Assembly (NCBI GenBank): GCA_910588235.1
Contig: CAJUOQ010000011.1
Location: 1 to 59,873 of the forward strand
Direction of reading: 5' to 3'
From: an uncultured Atopostipes sp.
Lineage (GTDB): Bacteria; Bacillota; Bacilli; Lactobacillales; Carnobacteriaceae_A
Length of the DNA stretch: 59,873 nt
Program-made: the position numbers and the translations under genes
Shown: piece by piece, positions 8,735 to 16,876 of the stretch
Position numbering within the stretch: position 1 is the stretch's first letter
Layout: each line of letters starts with the position of its first letter
Notes under the pieces: generated by a model
The model's input: the letters and a program-made list of their open reading frames with translations, nothing else
Databases searched by the model: none
What the model was told of the DNA's origin: nothing

Positions 8735-11700
8735 ATGAAATTTAAAGCAATTTGGAAGGATACTTTTCGTGAAATTTCAAATTCTCTGACGCGTTTCTTA
8801 GCCATCTTGATTATTATTTTTCTAGGTGTTGGGTTTTATGTAGGTTTGAGTGCGACCAGTCCCGATATGGTCCGAACCGCAGACCAATATTATACTAAAA
8901 ATAATTTAATGGATTATCACATCCAGTCGACTTACGGTCTAACAGATGCAGATATCGAAGATTTAAGCGCACTAGATGGCATCACCACACAAGGACATTA
9001 CGCACAAGACTTTGTAGTGGATGATTTTTCAGAAACCATCCGCTTATATAGCTATGATGTTGAAAACGGACAAGCAATCAATCAATATCATATTGCTGAA
9101 GGACGACTCCCTGAGCATTCCGGTGAAGTTGCTTTAGACGCGGAAGCTTCTTTTTTAGAAGGCATTGAAATTGGCGAAACCATTTCTTTGAAAACAGGTG
9201 AAGATGCCGGCAACCCTGAAGACAATTTACAATCACAAGCGTTTAAAGTCGTTGGTTTTGTCGACAGTCCTTTATATATTGATAAAACAACACGAGGCTT
9301 TACCACGATTGCAAGTGGTTCACTGGACGGTTTTGGGGTGATCTCGGAAGAAGATTATCAGGCCGATGTGCAGACGGAAGCTTATGTGACAATTGACGGT
9401 TCTGACCAATACGAAGCTTATTCCGAAGCTTATGACAACTATGTGTCTGATTATTCAGGAGAACTCGAAAATACGATCGATCGTCTAGAAGAACGTCGGG
9501 CGGAAGACATTCAAAATGAAGCCCAAGCTGAAATCGATGACGGTTGGGCAGAAATTGAATCCGCCGAAAATGAATTAGCGGATGCCGAAACCGAACTAGA
9601 TGATGCACGCGCTGAGATCGATCAGGGTTGGCAAGAGTACGAAGAAGGTCTCGCTGAATTGGAAGAACAAACAGCGGCGGCCGAACAAGAAATTACTGCA
9701 AACGAACAAGAATTAACGCAAACAATCAATAATTTAGAAACACAGCGTCAAGATTTACAGACGCAAAAAGAACAATTACAAAGTGAACGCAATGCGTTAA
9801 ATGCTGGCGAAGATGAACTGGTAGCTGGTCAAGAACAACTCACGCAAGCGATCAACCAAATCGACGAAGGACTGGCTGAAATTGAAAATAATCGGTCTCA
9901 AATAGAAGCAGGTTTAGCTGAAATTGATACACAAATGGAAGACTTAACCGCTACAAGAGCCGAATTAGAAGCAGCGCTTGAGTTACCCGAAGCACCTGTA
10001 GAAGACATCCAAGCTCAAATCACTGAGGTTGATGCAGGTCTCGCTACCCTAGAAGAACAACGACAAGAAATCAGCGCTCCTTTAGTGGAAGCAGAAAACC
10101 TTGTCGCCCAAAAAGAGCAACTACAAACCCAACTCGACGAGTTAAACAGCCAAGAACAGCAGTTAGTCGATGGACGGGCTGCTTTAACAGACGGGATGAA
10201 TCAAATCGATAATGGCCTTGCTCAAATTGAGAATGGGCTGGCAGAAGCTAATGCTGGTTACAGTGAGATTGAAGAAGCACGCACCACCCTAGCCAATGAG
10301 ACCGCGGAGGCGGAAGCTGAATTAGAAGACGCCGCTGCGGAACTGAATGAGGCCGAAACAGACTATGAAGAAGGTTTGACTGAATTTGAAGAGGAAAGAA
10401 AAACAGCTCTGCAGGAAATAGCGGATGGTCGAGAAGATTTAGAACAAGCAGAACAAGACTTAGCCGATCTTCCACTTCCTGAGTATCAATTAACTGATCG
10501 TTCAGATAATAATAGTTATACAGAATATCAAGATAATGCCGAACGCTTATCAATTATTGCGGCCGTGTTCCCTATTTTCTTCTTTTTAATTGCGATTTTC
10601 ATCTCCTTTACGACGATGACACGCATGGTAGACGAAGAACGAGAATACATTGGAACGATGAAAGCTTTAGGTTATGCCAACCGTCATATTCTGGTTAAAT
10701 TTATTACGTATTCTGTTTTAGCAACGACTGTTGGAGCCGGACTAGGGTTAGTCGTTGGTTATACATTACTCCCACAATTGATCTTTTACGCTTACGCGTC
10801 TATGTATAACTTACCAGACATTCATCTCCAGCAATATACATTGTATACAGTGATTGCTTTGGTGGCCTCCTACATCTCAACAGTGGGAGCGAGTTTGATC
10901 GCTGTCAAAAATTCCTTGCGAAGTAATGCAGCAAGACTCTTGCAGCCTAAAACACCGAAGCATGGCACCCACATTTGGCTCGAAAAGATCCCTGCTCTTT
11001 GGGAAAAATTAAGTTTTAATTATAAAATTACTTTTCGAAATGTGTTCCGTTATAAGTCTCGTATGTTTATGACGATCTTTGGTATTGCGGGTAGTACAGG
11101 CTTAATCTTAACAGGTTTTGGTGTCTCCGACTCCATTACAACGATTCCTGATACTCAGTATGGGGAGATTAATCAGTTTCAAGCGTATGTCGCTTTAAAC
11201 ACGAATAGTGATGCAAGTGAATTTGACCAATATTTAGATGCTGTTCAAAACAGTGAGCACATTGAGGATTCTTTATCCGTCAAGCAAGAAAGTGTCACTG
11301 CTGAAGCAGAAGACGTTAATTCTCAAGATGTTACTTTATTCGTACCGGAGGACCCCGAAAGAATCGATGATTTCGTCGCTCTGAAAGATTATGAAACAGG
11401 AAAAATCCATAATTTAGACGACTCAGGCGCCTATATTACTCAAAAATTGGCGCAATTATTCGATGTCGATGTGGGAGATACCTTGCCGGTGATGAATACT
11501 GAGGATGAAGAATGGTCTGTAGAAGTCGCCGGAATTGTTGAAAATTATGTCGGACATACTATTTATATGACCCCGACTTATTTTGAAGAAATCTCAGGAA
11601 TGACTGATTTGGACCCAAGTGTACAATTGATTGAGTATGATGAAAGTGAAGTCGATGAAGAAGATTTAGGAAGTCGCTTATTAAGTGAAGATGCTGCGGT

Positions 11701-12157
11701 TGGGGTCACTTATGTGAGTGAGATTTACGAAGGTTTCTCAGAAACACTAACGAGCCTTGACTTAATCACACAAATCTTAGTTGTCGCTGCAGCTGCCCTC
11801 GCGTTTATCGTTCTATATAATTTAACGAATATTAACGTGTCTGAACGTGAACGAGAACTCTCAACGATTAAGGTTCTTGGTTTTCATGATTTAGAAGTGA
11901 CGATGTATATTTATCGAGAAAATATTATATTAACATTGATTGGTATTTTCTTCGGTTATATCTTTGGTACAGGCTTACAGCGATTCATTATGACCACAAT
12001 GGAAGTCGATCAACTCGTGTTTGGTAAAATGATTTATTTGAGTAGTTATATTTACTCTACTTTACTAACGATTCTCTTTAGCGTTATCGTAATGATCGTC
12101 ATTCATTACCAACTCAAACGAATCGATATGGTCGAAGCTTTGAAAGCCAATGATTAA
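8735..12157 (+). CDS. FtsX-like ABC permease with a long extracellular coiled coil
   Basis: The 1140-residue protein has a first membrane helix at about 20-39 and an extracellular MacB-like domain to about 240. A charged coiled coil rich in Glu, Gln and Ala follows at about 242-578, then the first FtsX domain with helices from about 606. A second extracellular domain lies at about 830-1010 and the last FtsX helices run from about 1015 to the end. The coil has internal repeats: NQIDEGLAEIENNRSQIE near 374 resembles NQIDNGLAQIENGLAEAN near 489. Such fusions are known in Firmicutes FtsX permeases, where the stalk is thought to reach into the cell wall. Function and partner are unknown. Confidence 0.9.
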   Translation: MKFKAIWKDTFREISNSLTRFLAILIIIFLGVGFYVGLSATSPDMVRTADQYYTKNNLMDYHIQSTYGLTDADIEDLSALDGITTQGHYAQDFVVDDFSETIRLYSYDVENGQAINQYHIAEGRLPEHSGEVALDAEASFLEGIEIGETISLKTGEDAGNPEDNLQSQAFKVVGFVDSPLYIDKTTRGFTTIASGSLDGFGVISEEDYQADVQTEAYVTIDGSDQYEAYSEAYDNYVSDYSGELENTIDRLEERRAEDIQNEAQAEIDDGWAEIESAENELADAETELDDARAEIDQGWQEYEEGLAELEEQTAAAEQEITANEQELTQTINNLETQRQDLQTQKEQLQSERNALNAGEDELVAGQEQLTQAINQIDEGLAEIENNRSQIEAGLAEIDTQMEDLTATRAELEAALELPEAPVEDIQAQITEVDAGLATLEEQRQEISAPLVEAENLVAQKEQLQTQLDELNSQEQQLVDGRAALTDGMNQIDNGLAQIENGLAEANAGYSEIEEARTTLANETAEAEAELEDAAAELNEAETDYEEGLTEFEEERKTALQEIADGREDLEQAEQDLADLPLPEYQLTDRSDNNSYTEYQDNAERLSIIAAVFPIFFFLIAIFISFTTMTRMVDEEREYIGTMKALGYANRHILVKFITYSVLATTVGAGLGLVVGYTLLPQLIFYAYASMYNLPDIHLQQYTLYTVIALVASYISTVGASLIAVKNSLRSNAARLLQPKTPKHGTHIWLEKIPALWEKLSFNYKITFRNVFRYKSRMFMTIFGIAGSTGLILTGFGVSDSITTIPDTQYGEINQFQAYVALNTNSDASEFDQYLDAVQNSEHIEDSLSVKQESVTAEAEDVNSQDVTLFVPEDPERIDDFVALKDYETGKIHNLDDSGAYITQKLAQLFDVDVGDTLPVMNTEDEEWSVEVAGIVENYVGHTIYMTPTYFEEISGMTDLDPSVQLIEYDESEVDEEDLGSRLLSEDAAVGVTYVSEIYEGFSETLTSLDLITQILVVAAAALAFIVLYNLTNINVSERERELSTIKVLGFHDLEVTMYIYRENIILTLIGIFFGYIFGTGLQRFIMTTMEVDQLVFGKMIYLSSYIYSTLLTILFSVIVMIVIHYQLKRIDMVEALKAND

Positions 12158-12170
12158 TATTAATAAATAG

Positions 12171-12212
12171 AAAAATCTCCTACACCAGAACATTCTGGGT
12201 AGGAGATTTTTT
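12171..12212 (+). terminator. Intrinsic terminator after the ABC permease gene
   Basis: Arms 12171-12183 and 12199-12211 pair perfectly over 13 bp and end in a T-run. The position, 14 bases past the stop, fits the end of the ABC transcript. Confidence 0.85.
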
Positions 12213-12246
12213 ATGGTTTTTCCTTTAGTCTTTTAAGATGTAAAAA

Positions 12247-12282
12247 AGCCTCTAACTACTTTTATTTAAGTAGCTAGAGGCT
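12247..12282 (-). terminator. Intrinsic terminator of the hydroxyacid dehydrogenase gene
   Basis: Arms 12247-12261 and 12268-12282 pair over 15 bp with one mismatch. The A-run at 12242-12247 becomes the T-run for leftward transcription. Confidence 0.8.
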
Positions 12283-12298
12283 CTTATTGTTTCGCTTT

Positions 12299-13252
12299 TT
12301 ATTCTACAATATTTTGCGGATTGCCTTCCAGGTATTTCTCCACATTTTCAAAGGCAATGTGTGCTCTCGCGACCATTGCTTCATCTGTCAAGTAAGCCAC
12401 GTGAGGGGTCAAGACGGCATTTTTTGCATTTAATAGTGGATAATCTTCGGGAATTGGTGGTTCCATATCAAAGACATCAATTCCAGCTCCGCCAATTTCT
12501 CCATTATTCAATAAATCAGCTAATGCATCGTTATCAATAATCGGACCGCGTGCAGCGTTAATTAGAATGGCATCTTCTTTCATCAATTCTAATTTTTCGC
12601 GGGATAGTGTATTTTCAGTCTCATCATTCATTGGTAAATGAACAGTCACAATATCACTTTGTTCTAACAATTCATCTAAAGAAACATATTCTAAACCTAA
12701 TTCTTTGGCTTCTTCTTTTTCAGAAAGGTTGTAGCCCAGTAAGTTGGCACCAAAAGCGTTGAATAGTTTAGCAACTTCCATTCCAATATTTCCTGTCCCA
12801 ATAATACCGACTGTTTTTCCTTTAATTTCATTTCCTTGATATAATTTTACGTCTTCTCCTTGACGAACACTTTCATTACCAAAGCTGATTTTTCGATAAA
12901 CATCAAGCGTTAAACCGATCACTAATTCAGAAACAGCCGTATCTGAGTAGCCAGCAGCATTGGCGATTTGAATATCTTGTTCCGCTGCCGCTTTTTGATC
13001 CACGTGGTCAACACCTGTAAAGGCGACGTTGATCAGTTTTAAGTTTTCCGCATTTTCAAAGCTTTCTTTTGGATAAGGATTGTTCGCAATCATCACAATA
13101 TCCGCATCAGCACTATGTTCAGCCAGTTCTTCTGCATCTGTTGTTTTTTCATCATAATAGACAAAATCATGACCTGCTTCTTTTAAAGGTGCAGATAGCT
13201 CTTCAATTAAAGACTCTGGTACACGTAAAGGTTCCAATAATTTAATACGCAT
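12299..13252 (-). CDS. D-isomer-specific 2-hydroxyacid dehydrogenase
   Basis: The 317-residue NAD(P)-dependent enzyme reduces a 2-keto acid to a D-2-hydroxy acid, or the reverse. It shows the Rossmann motif KTVGIIGTGNIGMEVAKLF at about 145-163. The catalytic Arg is in INAARGPIIDNDAL and the catalytic His in LTPHVAYLTDEA. Relatives include phosphoglycerate and glyoxylate/hydroxypyruvate dehydrogenases, but no ACT or other extra domain is present and the substrate cannot be assigned. It is 37 bp downstream of a VOC gene on the same strand, probably in one transcript. Confidence 0.88.
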   Translation of the reverse strand: MRIKLLEPLRVPESLIEELSAPLKEAGHDFVYYDEKTTDAEELAEHSADADIVMIANNPYPKESFENAENLKLINVAFTGVDHVDQKAAAEQDIQIANAAGYSDTAVSELVIGLTLDVYRKISFGNESVRQGEDVKLYQGNEIKGKTVGIIGTGNIGMEVAKLFNAFGANLLGYNLSEKEEAKELGLEYVSLDELLEQSDIVTVHLPMNDETENTLSREKLELMKEDAILINAARGPIIDNDALADLLNNGEIGGAGIDVFDMEPPIPEDYPLLNAKNAVLTPHVAYLTDEAMVARAHIAFENVEKYLEGNPQNIVE

Positions 13253-13289
13253 TAAGATTCTCCTTTTATCATAAGATTATATTTTTTTA

Positions 13290-13712
13290 TTATTTTTCTT
13301 CCATTTCTTTTCGTTCAAGTTCAGTGATCATCGCTTCAGGTTTATCTTCCCACTCTAAAAATTCCATTCGATGCCCAAAAAAGGCATATGTATAAAAACG
13401 TCTTGCCCCTGGTAGATTATAGTCTTCTTCAAAAGGTACCTCATTTTTTTCTAAATGCTCCATTAAATCACCAATCTGATTCACTTCAAATGCGGGATGT
13501 CCTCGCTTTTCTGGAAAATAATTTTCATCTAAGCCGACATGAATAATATGACGCCCCATTTCAAACCATAAAGAATCAAAATGACTCAAAGAACTTGGTT
13601 TTTCAATTTCTTTGCATAAAAGAAGATCAGCAAAAAAGTTACGGACTTCTTCTTCTGAATTTAATGGCGCTGTAATTTGTATATGATCTAAACCTGCAAA
13701 TGAAAATGACAT
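13290..13712 (-). CDS. VOC (glyoxalase/bleomycin-resistance-like) family protein
   Basis: The product has 140 residues from the ATG at 13712, which is preceded by GAGGAG at seven bases; an in-frame TTG five codons upstream lacks its own site. One VOC-type domain is seen, from FAGLDHIQITAP with a metal-type His to HRMEFLEWEDKP with a closing Glu. Metal-ligand candidates are His, His in GRHIIHVG and Glu. Members are lyases, dioxygenases or binding proteins. The reaction here is unknown. Pairing with a hydroxyacid dehydrogenase hints at aldehyde or keto-acid metabolism. Confidence 0.82.
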   Translation of the reverse strand: MSFSFAGLDHIQITAPLNSEEEVRNFFADLLLCKEIEKPSSLSHFDSLWFEMGRHIIHVGLDENYFPEKRGHPAFEVNQIGDLMEHLEKNEVPFEEDYNLPGARRFYTYAFFGHRMEFLEWEDKPEAMITELERKEMEEK

Positions 13713-13937
13713 CTCATCACTCCTCAATAAATTATTTATAAAGTAAACGTAGAGAAAATACTAAAAGCAAAATTTTCCGAATCTTTTATTTATTGATGAT
13801 TTCAGTTGTCATTTTCTAAAGATTTTCTTTCTACCCTTACTTCTAAGAAAATATATGCTTACACTTAAAGTTTATCATACATCGAACATAAAAAAAGAAT
13901 TACGGATTACATCTGAGAAGGAATAAAGTCTTCCAGA

Positions 13938-14258
13938 TGTGGATAATTTTCAATAAATGGAGAACTTACTTGTGCACATAGTTATCCACATGTCCACAGA
14001 ATTTTTATCTCATTTTTTCTTGATTTCTGTCCACAGCAACAAAAACTGACCGACGAAAACAGATGTTCCAAACAGGTTATACACAAGTTATACACAGGAT
14101 CGTGTGGAGTTCTATTTGACAAACAACCTTGATATCATAGGGTTTATTTTTAATATTTTCTCATTTATGCTTCATAGTCCACAGTTTTTTCTCATGTCTG
14201 TGTATAAGTATTTTAGTAGAAACCTACCATCTCCCACTTCTTATTTTAGTTGTCCACA
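13938..14258. promoter_or_regulatory. DnaA-box cluster away from oriC
   Basis: Five perfect matches to TTATNCACA occur at 13938-13946 (minus), 13982-13990 (plus), 14077-14085 (plus), 14088-14096 (plus) and 14199-14207 (minus). The two TTATACACA boxes at 14077 and 14088 are 11 bp apart, one helical turn. A one-mismatch box lies at 14250-14258 and further near-matches lie between. A random sequence would give about one perfect box per 30 kb. The cluster is about 34 kb from dnaA and could titrate DnaA or regulate its activity. Confidence 0.75.
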
Positions 14259-14383
14259 ACTCCTTTTTAATTACTCACAAGTCATCCATATGTTAACAAC
14301 TTTAACAGAGAAAATCGAATATTTACTTAAAGAGTTCCTTACTTTGTATTTGAAAATAATCGCTCGTAAAAAATTCAACTCTT

Positions 14384-14551
14384 GTCACTCGTTCCTTATT
14401 ATGACACGCAAAATGACAATTCGAAGTCACAAACCTGAAGTTGTGACCAGCAATACAGTTTAGTCCTCTCACAAATCCCAAGTTGTGACGAGCAATAGGA
14501 GAAAGCCGCGTCAGTACTCGCAGGGTGTGACAACCATTAGTTATCCAAACT
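14384..14551. repeat. Four tandem degenerate hairpin units of exactly 42 bp
   Basis: Units begin at 14384, 14426, 14468 and 14510. Each begins with a GTCAC-like arm (GTCAC, GTCAC, CTCAC, GTCAG) and has TGAC at unit positions 19-22, so each forms a small stem. The first 30 bases of units 2 and 3 agree at 25 positions and share AGTTGTGAC and AGCAATA; units 1 and 4 have drifted. The array sits just upstream of the htrA terminator on the plus-strand map. Confidence 0.7.
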
Positions 14552-14576
14552 TTGCTGATTCCTTATTTTCAGGTAT

Positions 14577-14614
14577 AAAAAAACACGATCTCTCGTAAAG
14601 GAGAGATCGTGTTT
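14577..14614 (-). terminator. Intrinsic terminator of htrA
   Basis: A perfect 14-bp stem (14581-14594 with 14601-14614) with a 6-base loop is followed on the minus strand by a run of seven T. It lies 22 bases after the htrA stop. Confidence 0.9.
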
Positions 14615-14635
14615 AATTTCTATTGTTTTCTTTGA

Positions 14636-15814
14636 TTAATTCATATTGTCATTATTACTTGCTGATTGCATTTCTATTGTGGATACCCGTGGTTCTCCAT
14701 TACGATAGTATTCAATTTCTACGTTTTGGCCTACTTCAGTTTGGTAAATCAATTGACGTAAAGTGACTCCATCGGTTACTTGTTCACCATCGAAACCAAC
14801 AATAACGTCTGTCGGTTCTAAACCAGCATCCGCAGCCGCACTATTATTTGCTACTCGAGTAACGACGACACCGTCTGATACATCCTCTGGTAAGTTTAAT
14901 TCATCTGCTCGTTGGGTTCTTGAAACAAGAGATAGATCCACCATTGTAATGCCTAAGTTTGGACGGACTACTTCACCATCTTGTTCTAATTGATTAATAA
15001 TATTTAGAGCATCATTACTTGGAATTGCGAAGCCCATCCCTTCAACTGTTGAAGAAGAAATCTTCATCGAGTTAATCCCAATGACTTGTCCAGCAATATT
15101 AATCAAAGGACCACCGGAGTTTCCTGGGTTAATGGCTGCATCGGTTTGAAGAGCCGTCATTTCCCAGTCGAGCTCTCCATCATTGTTTGTATCGACAGGG
15201 ACTGTTCGACCAAGTCCTGAAATAATTCCAGAAGTAACTGAAGAAGCAAATTCTGTCCCTAATGGTGAACCAATCGCGATCGCAGGTTCGCCTACGGTTA
15301 GATTATCTGAATCTCCAAATTCTAATACGGTATCAACGTTGTCAGCATCGATGGAAAGTACTGCTAAATCTGTCCAAACGTCTGTCCCTTCAACCGTCGC
15401 AGGAACACGAGTGCCATCTTTGAGTAAGACGTCTATCGCATCAGAACCTTCGACTACGTGGTTATTGGTAAAGATGTAAGCATAGTCATCGTCTTTCTTA
15501 TAAACAGCACCACTGCCCGAGCCTGCTTGTAAATATTCCTCTTCAGAGGCTTGACCGCCATAAAAACTAGACCAAGACTGGAAGTTATTTCTTTGTAAGT
15601 TGATAATAGAGACTACTCCACCATCTACCTGTTCCACAGCGTCTGTAACGCCACTTGAAACATTGACCTCTACATTTGATACTTCAACCTCTTCTGTGAC
15701 CTGCTCTTCTTCAGGTTCAGTTGTCTCCGGTTCTTCAGTATCCGTCGTACAACCTACTAATAATAATGGTACTGCAGAAAACAGTACAAATTTTTTAATA
15801 CTTTTGAATGTCAT
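14636..15814 (-). CDS. htrA: HtrA/DegP-type serine protease, lipoprotein form
   Basis: This 392-residue surface protease degrades misfolded exported proteins. The trypsin-like domain has the catalytic triad His119 (NNHV), Asp149 (WTDLAV) and Ser233 (NPGNSGGPL), followed by one PDZ domain at about 285-380. Unlike the usual single membrane anchor, the N terminus reads as a lipoprotein signal with lipobox LLVGC and Cys22. An acidic, Thr-rich linker follows at about 23-50. It lies directly downstream of the walRKHIJ operon, as in many Firmicutes. A terminator between the two and a large palindrome before the ATG suggest its own promoter. Confidence 0.94.
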   Translation of the reverse strand: MTFKSIKKFVLFSAVPLLLVGCTTDTEEPETTEPEEEQVTEEVEVSNVEVNVSSGVTDAVEQVDGGVVSIINLQRNNFQSWSSFYGGQASEEEYLQAGSGSGAVYKKDDDYAYIFTNNHVVEGSDAIDVLLKDGTRVPATVEGTDVWTDLAVLSIDADNVDTVLEFGDSDNLTVGEPAIAIGSPLGTEFASSVTSGIISGLGRTVPVDTNNDGELDWEMTALQTDAAINPGNSGGPLINIAGQVIGINSMKISSSTVEGMGFAIPSNDALNIINQLEQDGEVVRPNLGITMVDLSLVSRTQRADELNLPEDVSDGVVVTRVANNSAAADAGLEPTDVIVGFDGEQVTDGVTLRQLIYQTEVGQNVEIEYYRNGEPRVSTIEMQSASNNDNMN

Positions 15815-15866
15815 TTTGTATCCCCTCTAATTTACTTTTTATATTCAGTCATTTACTTTATATCTG

Positions 15867-15894
15867 AATTATTTCATATAAATATGAAATAATT
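15867..15894. promoter_or_regulatory. 28-bp palindrome upstream of htrA
   Basis: Two perfect 13-bp arms (15867-15879, beginning AATTATTTCATAT, and 15882-15894) flank two A. The centre is 66 bp upstream of the htrA start. It may be an operator, or a transcript hairpin; it lacks a T-run of terminator type. Confidence 0.5.
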
Positions 15895-15952
15895 TTGAAA
15901 AAAATATAATTCTATACTTCTTATTTTAACATGTATCACTACAAAATGCAGA

Positions 15953-15987
15953 AAACGACGAACTTTTCAGTAGAAAGTTCGCCGTTT
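15953..15987 (-). terminator. Intrinsic terminator of the wal operon
   Basis: Arms 15953-15967 and 15973-15987 pair over most of 15 bp around a 5-base loop, and the minus strand continues with a T-rich stretch. It separates walJ from htrA. Confidence 0.7.
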
Positions 15988-16005
15988 ATTCTTTATTATT
16001 TTGTA

Positions 16006-16836
16006 TTATAGCGTGAATAGAGATTGAGCATTATCAGGATCTGTATCATAAAGATAAAACTGCTCATTGACTCCCGTATCTTTTCGTAGCAATACTTCTT
16101 CGACTGTATCTCTGGCAATTTCTTTCATATTGTTTTCTTTACTTAAATGACCTAAGTAAATACGTTTGGTCTTATCACCAATCATATCTGTCATTGCCAG
16201 TGCTCCTTCATCATTTGACAAGTGGCCTTTATCACTTAAAATTCGTTGTTTTAAGGACCATGGATATTTACCCATGCGCAACATCGAAGTATCATGATTA
16301 CTCTCAATTAAGTACGCGTCTGCGTTTCTCAAAGCAGCCCGCATGCGGTCACTGACGTAACCTGTATCAGTTAAAATGACAAATTGTTTATTATTTTTTT
16401 GAAAAGTATAGAATTGGGGGTCAATCGCATCATGTGAGACACCGAAACTTAATATATCAATATCTCCAATTGTTTTTAACTCATCCACATTAAACAAATA
16501 TTTATGCTCTGTTTTGATTTTACCGATTTTTTTAGCCATCGCTTGCCAAGTTTTTTCATTGGCATAGATGTCTAAATCATATTTTCGAGACATGACACCT
16601 ACTCCATGAATATGGTCCGTATGTTCATGACTCACTAAAATCGCGTCTAAATCTTCAGGACGGCGGTTTACTTGCTTTAAGAGACCTTCTGTCTTCTTAC
16701 CCGTTAAACCACAATCAACCAGTAATTTTGTCGTATCTGATTCAATATAAATGGCGTTGCCCGAACTTCCACTCGCTAAAATACTAATCTTTAAATCATT
16801 CGCATTTTTGTCCATCGTCTGTTTTAATAAGCTCAA
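16006..16836 (-). CDS. walJ: WalJ (YycJ), metallo-beta-lactamase-fold hydrolase
   Basis: The 276-residue protein has the MBL metal motif SHEHTDHIHG at about 71-80, an early LASGSSGNAIYIES strand and downstream His/Asp ligands in ILTDTGYVSD and IESNHD. WalJ/YycJ is linked to cell-wall and DNA-metabolism coordination and is a putative exonuclease. The first codon appears to be TTG, with GGAAGG nine or so bases upstream; the ATG at codon 8 lacks a ribosome site. It is the last gene of walRKHIJ. Confidence 0.93.
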   Translation of the reverse strand: MSLLKQTMDKNANDLKISILASGSSGNAIYIESDTTKLLVDCGLTGKKTEGLLKQVNRRPEDLDAILVSHEHTDHIHGVGVMSRKYDLDIYANEKTWQAMAKKIGKIKTEHKYLFNVDELKTIGDIDILSFGVSHDAIDPQFYTFQKNNKQFVILTDTGYVSDRMRAALRNADAYLIESNHDTSMLRMGKYPWSLKQRILSDKGHLSNDEGALAMTDMIGDKTKRIYLGHLSKENNMKEIARDTVEEVLLRKDTGVNEQFYLYDTDPDNAQSLFTL

Positions 16837-16876
16837 TTATAAAATCCTTCCAGTATCTATATTCTCAAAAAAGTAA

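Larger units (their letters stand above)
13713..14575. other. Long non-coding region with DnaA boxes and hairpin repeats
   Basis: No convincing gene occupies about 860 bases before the htrA terminator. The part 13938-14258 is dense in DnaA boxes, and 14384-14551 is a tandem hairpin array. A 119-codon frame on the plus strand (14104-14463) spans both, has no ribosome site and encodes a composition typical of AT-rich non-coding DNA. In many relatives rlmH stands downstream of htrA; it is not present here. Confidence 0.7.

Noticed and set aside
9300..10553. Antisense open frames (9300-9608 and 10248-10553) opposite the coiled-coil region
   Set aside because: They are shadows of the repetitive, stop-poor coding sequence of the permease.
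12997..13012. CCACGTGG core resembling parS in the hydroxyacid dehydrogenase gene
   Set aside because: The flanks differ from the consensus at four positions and it encodes a conserved stretch (DHVDQ).
13938..14258. Second complete replication origin
   Set aside because: No DnaA-trio in the right orientation and no GC step next to the boxes; a titration or regulatory locus is the simpler reading.
14104..14463. 119-codon open frame on the plus strand
   Set aside because: It overlaps the DnaA-box cluster and hairpin array, has no ribosome site, and its product is Phe/Ser/Leu/Ile-rich without any recognisable motif.
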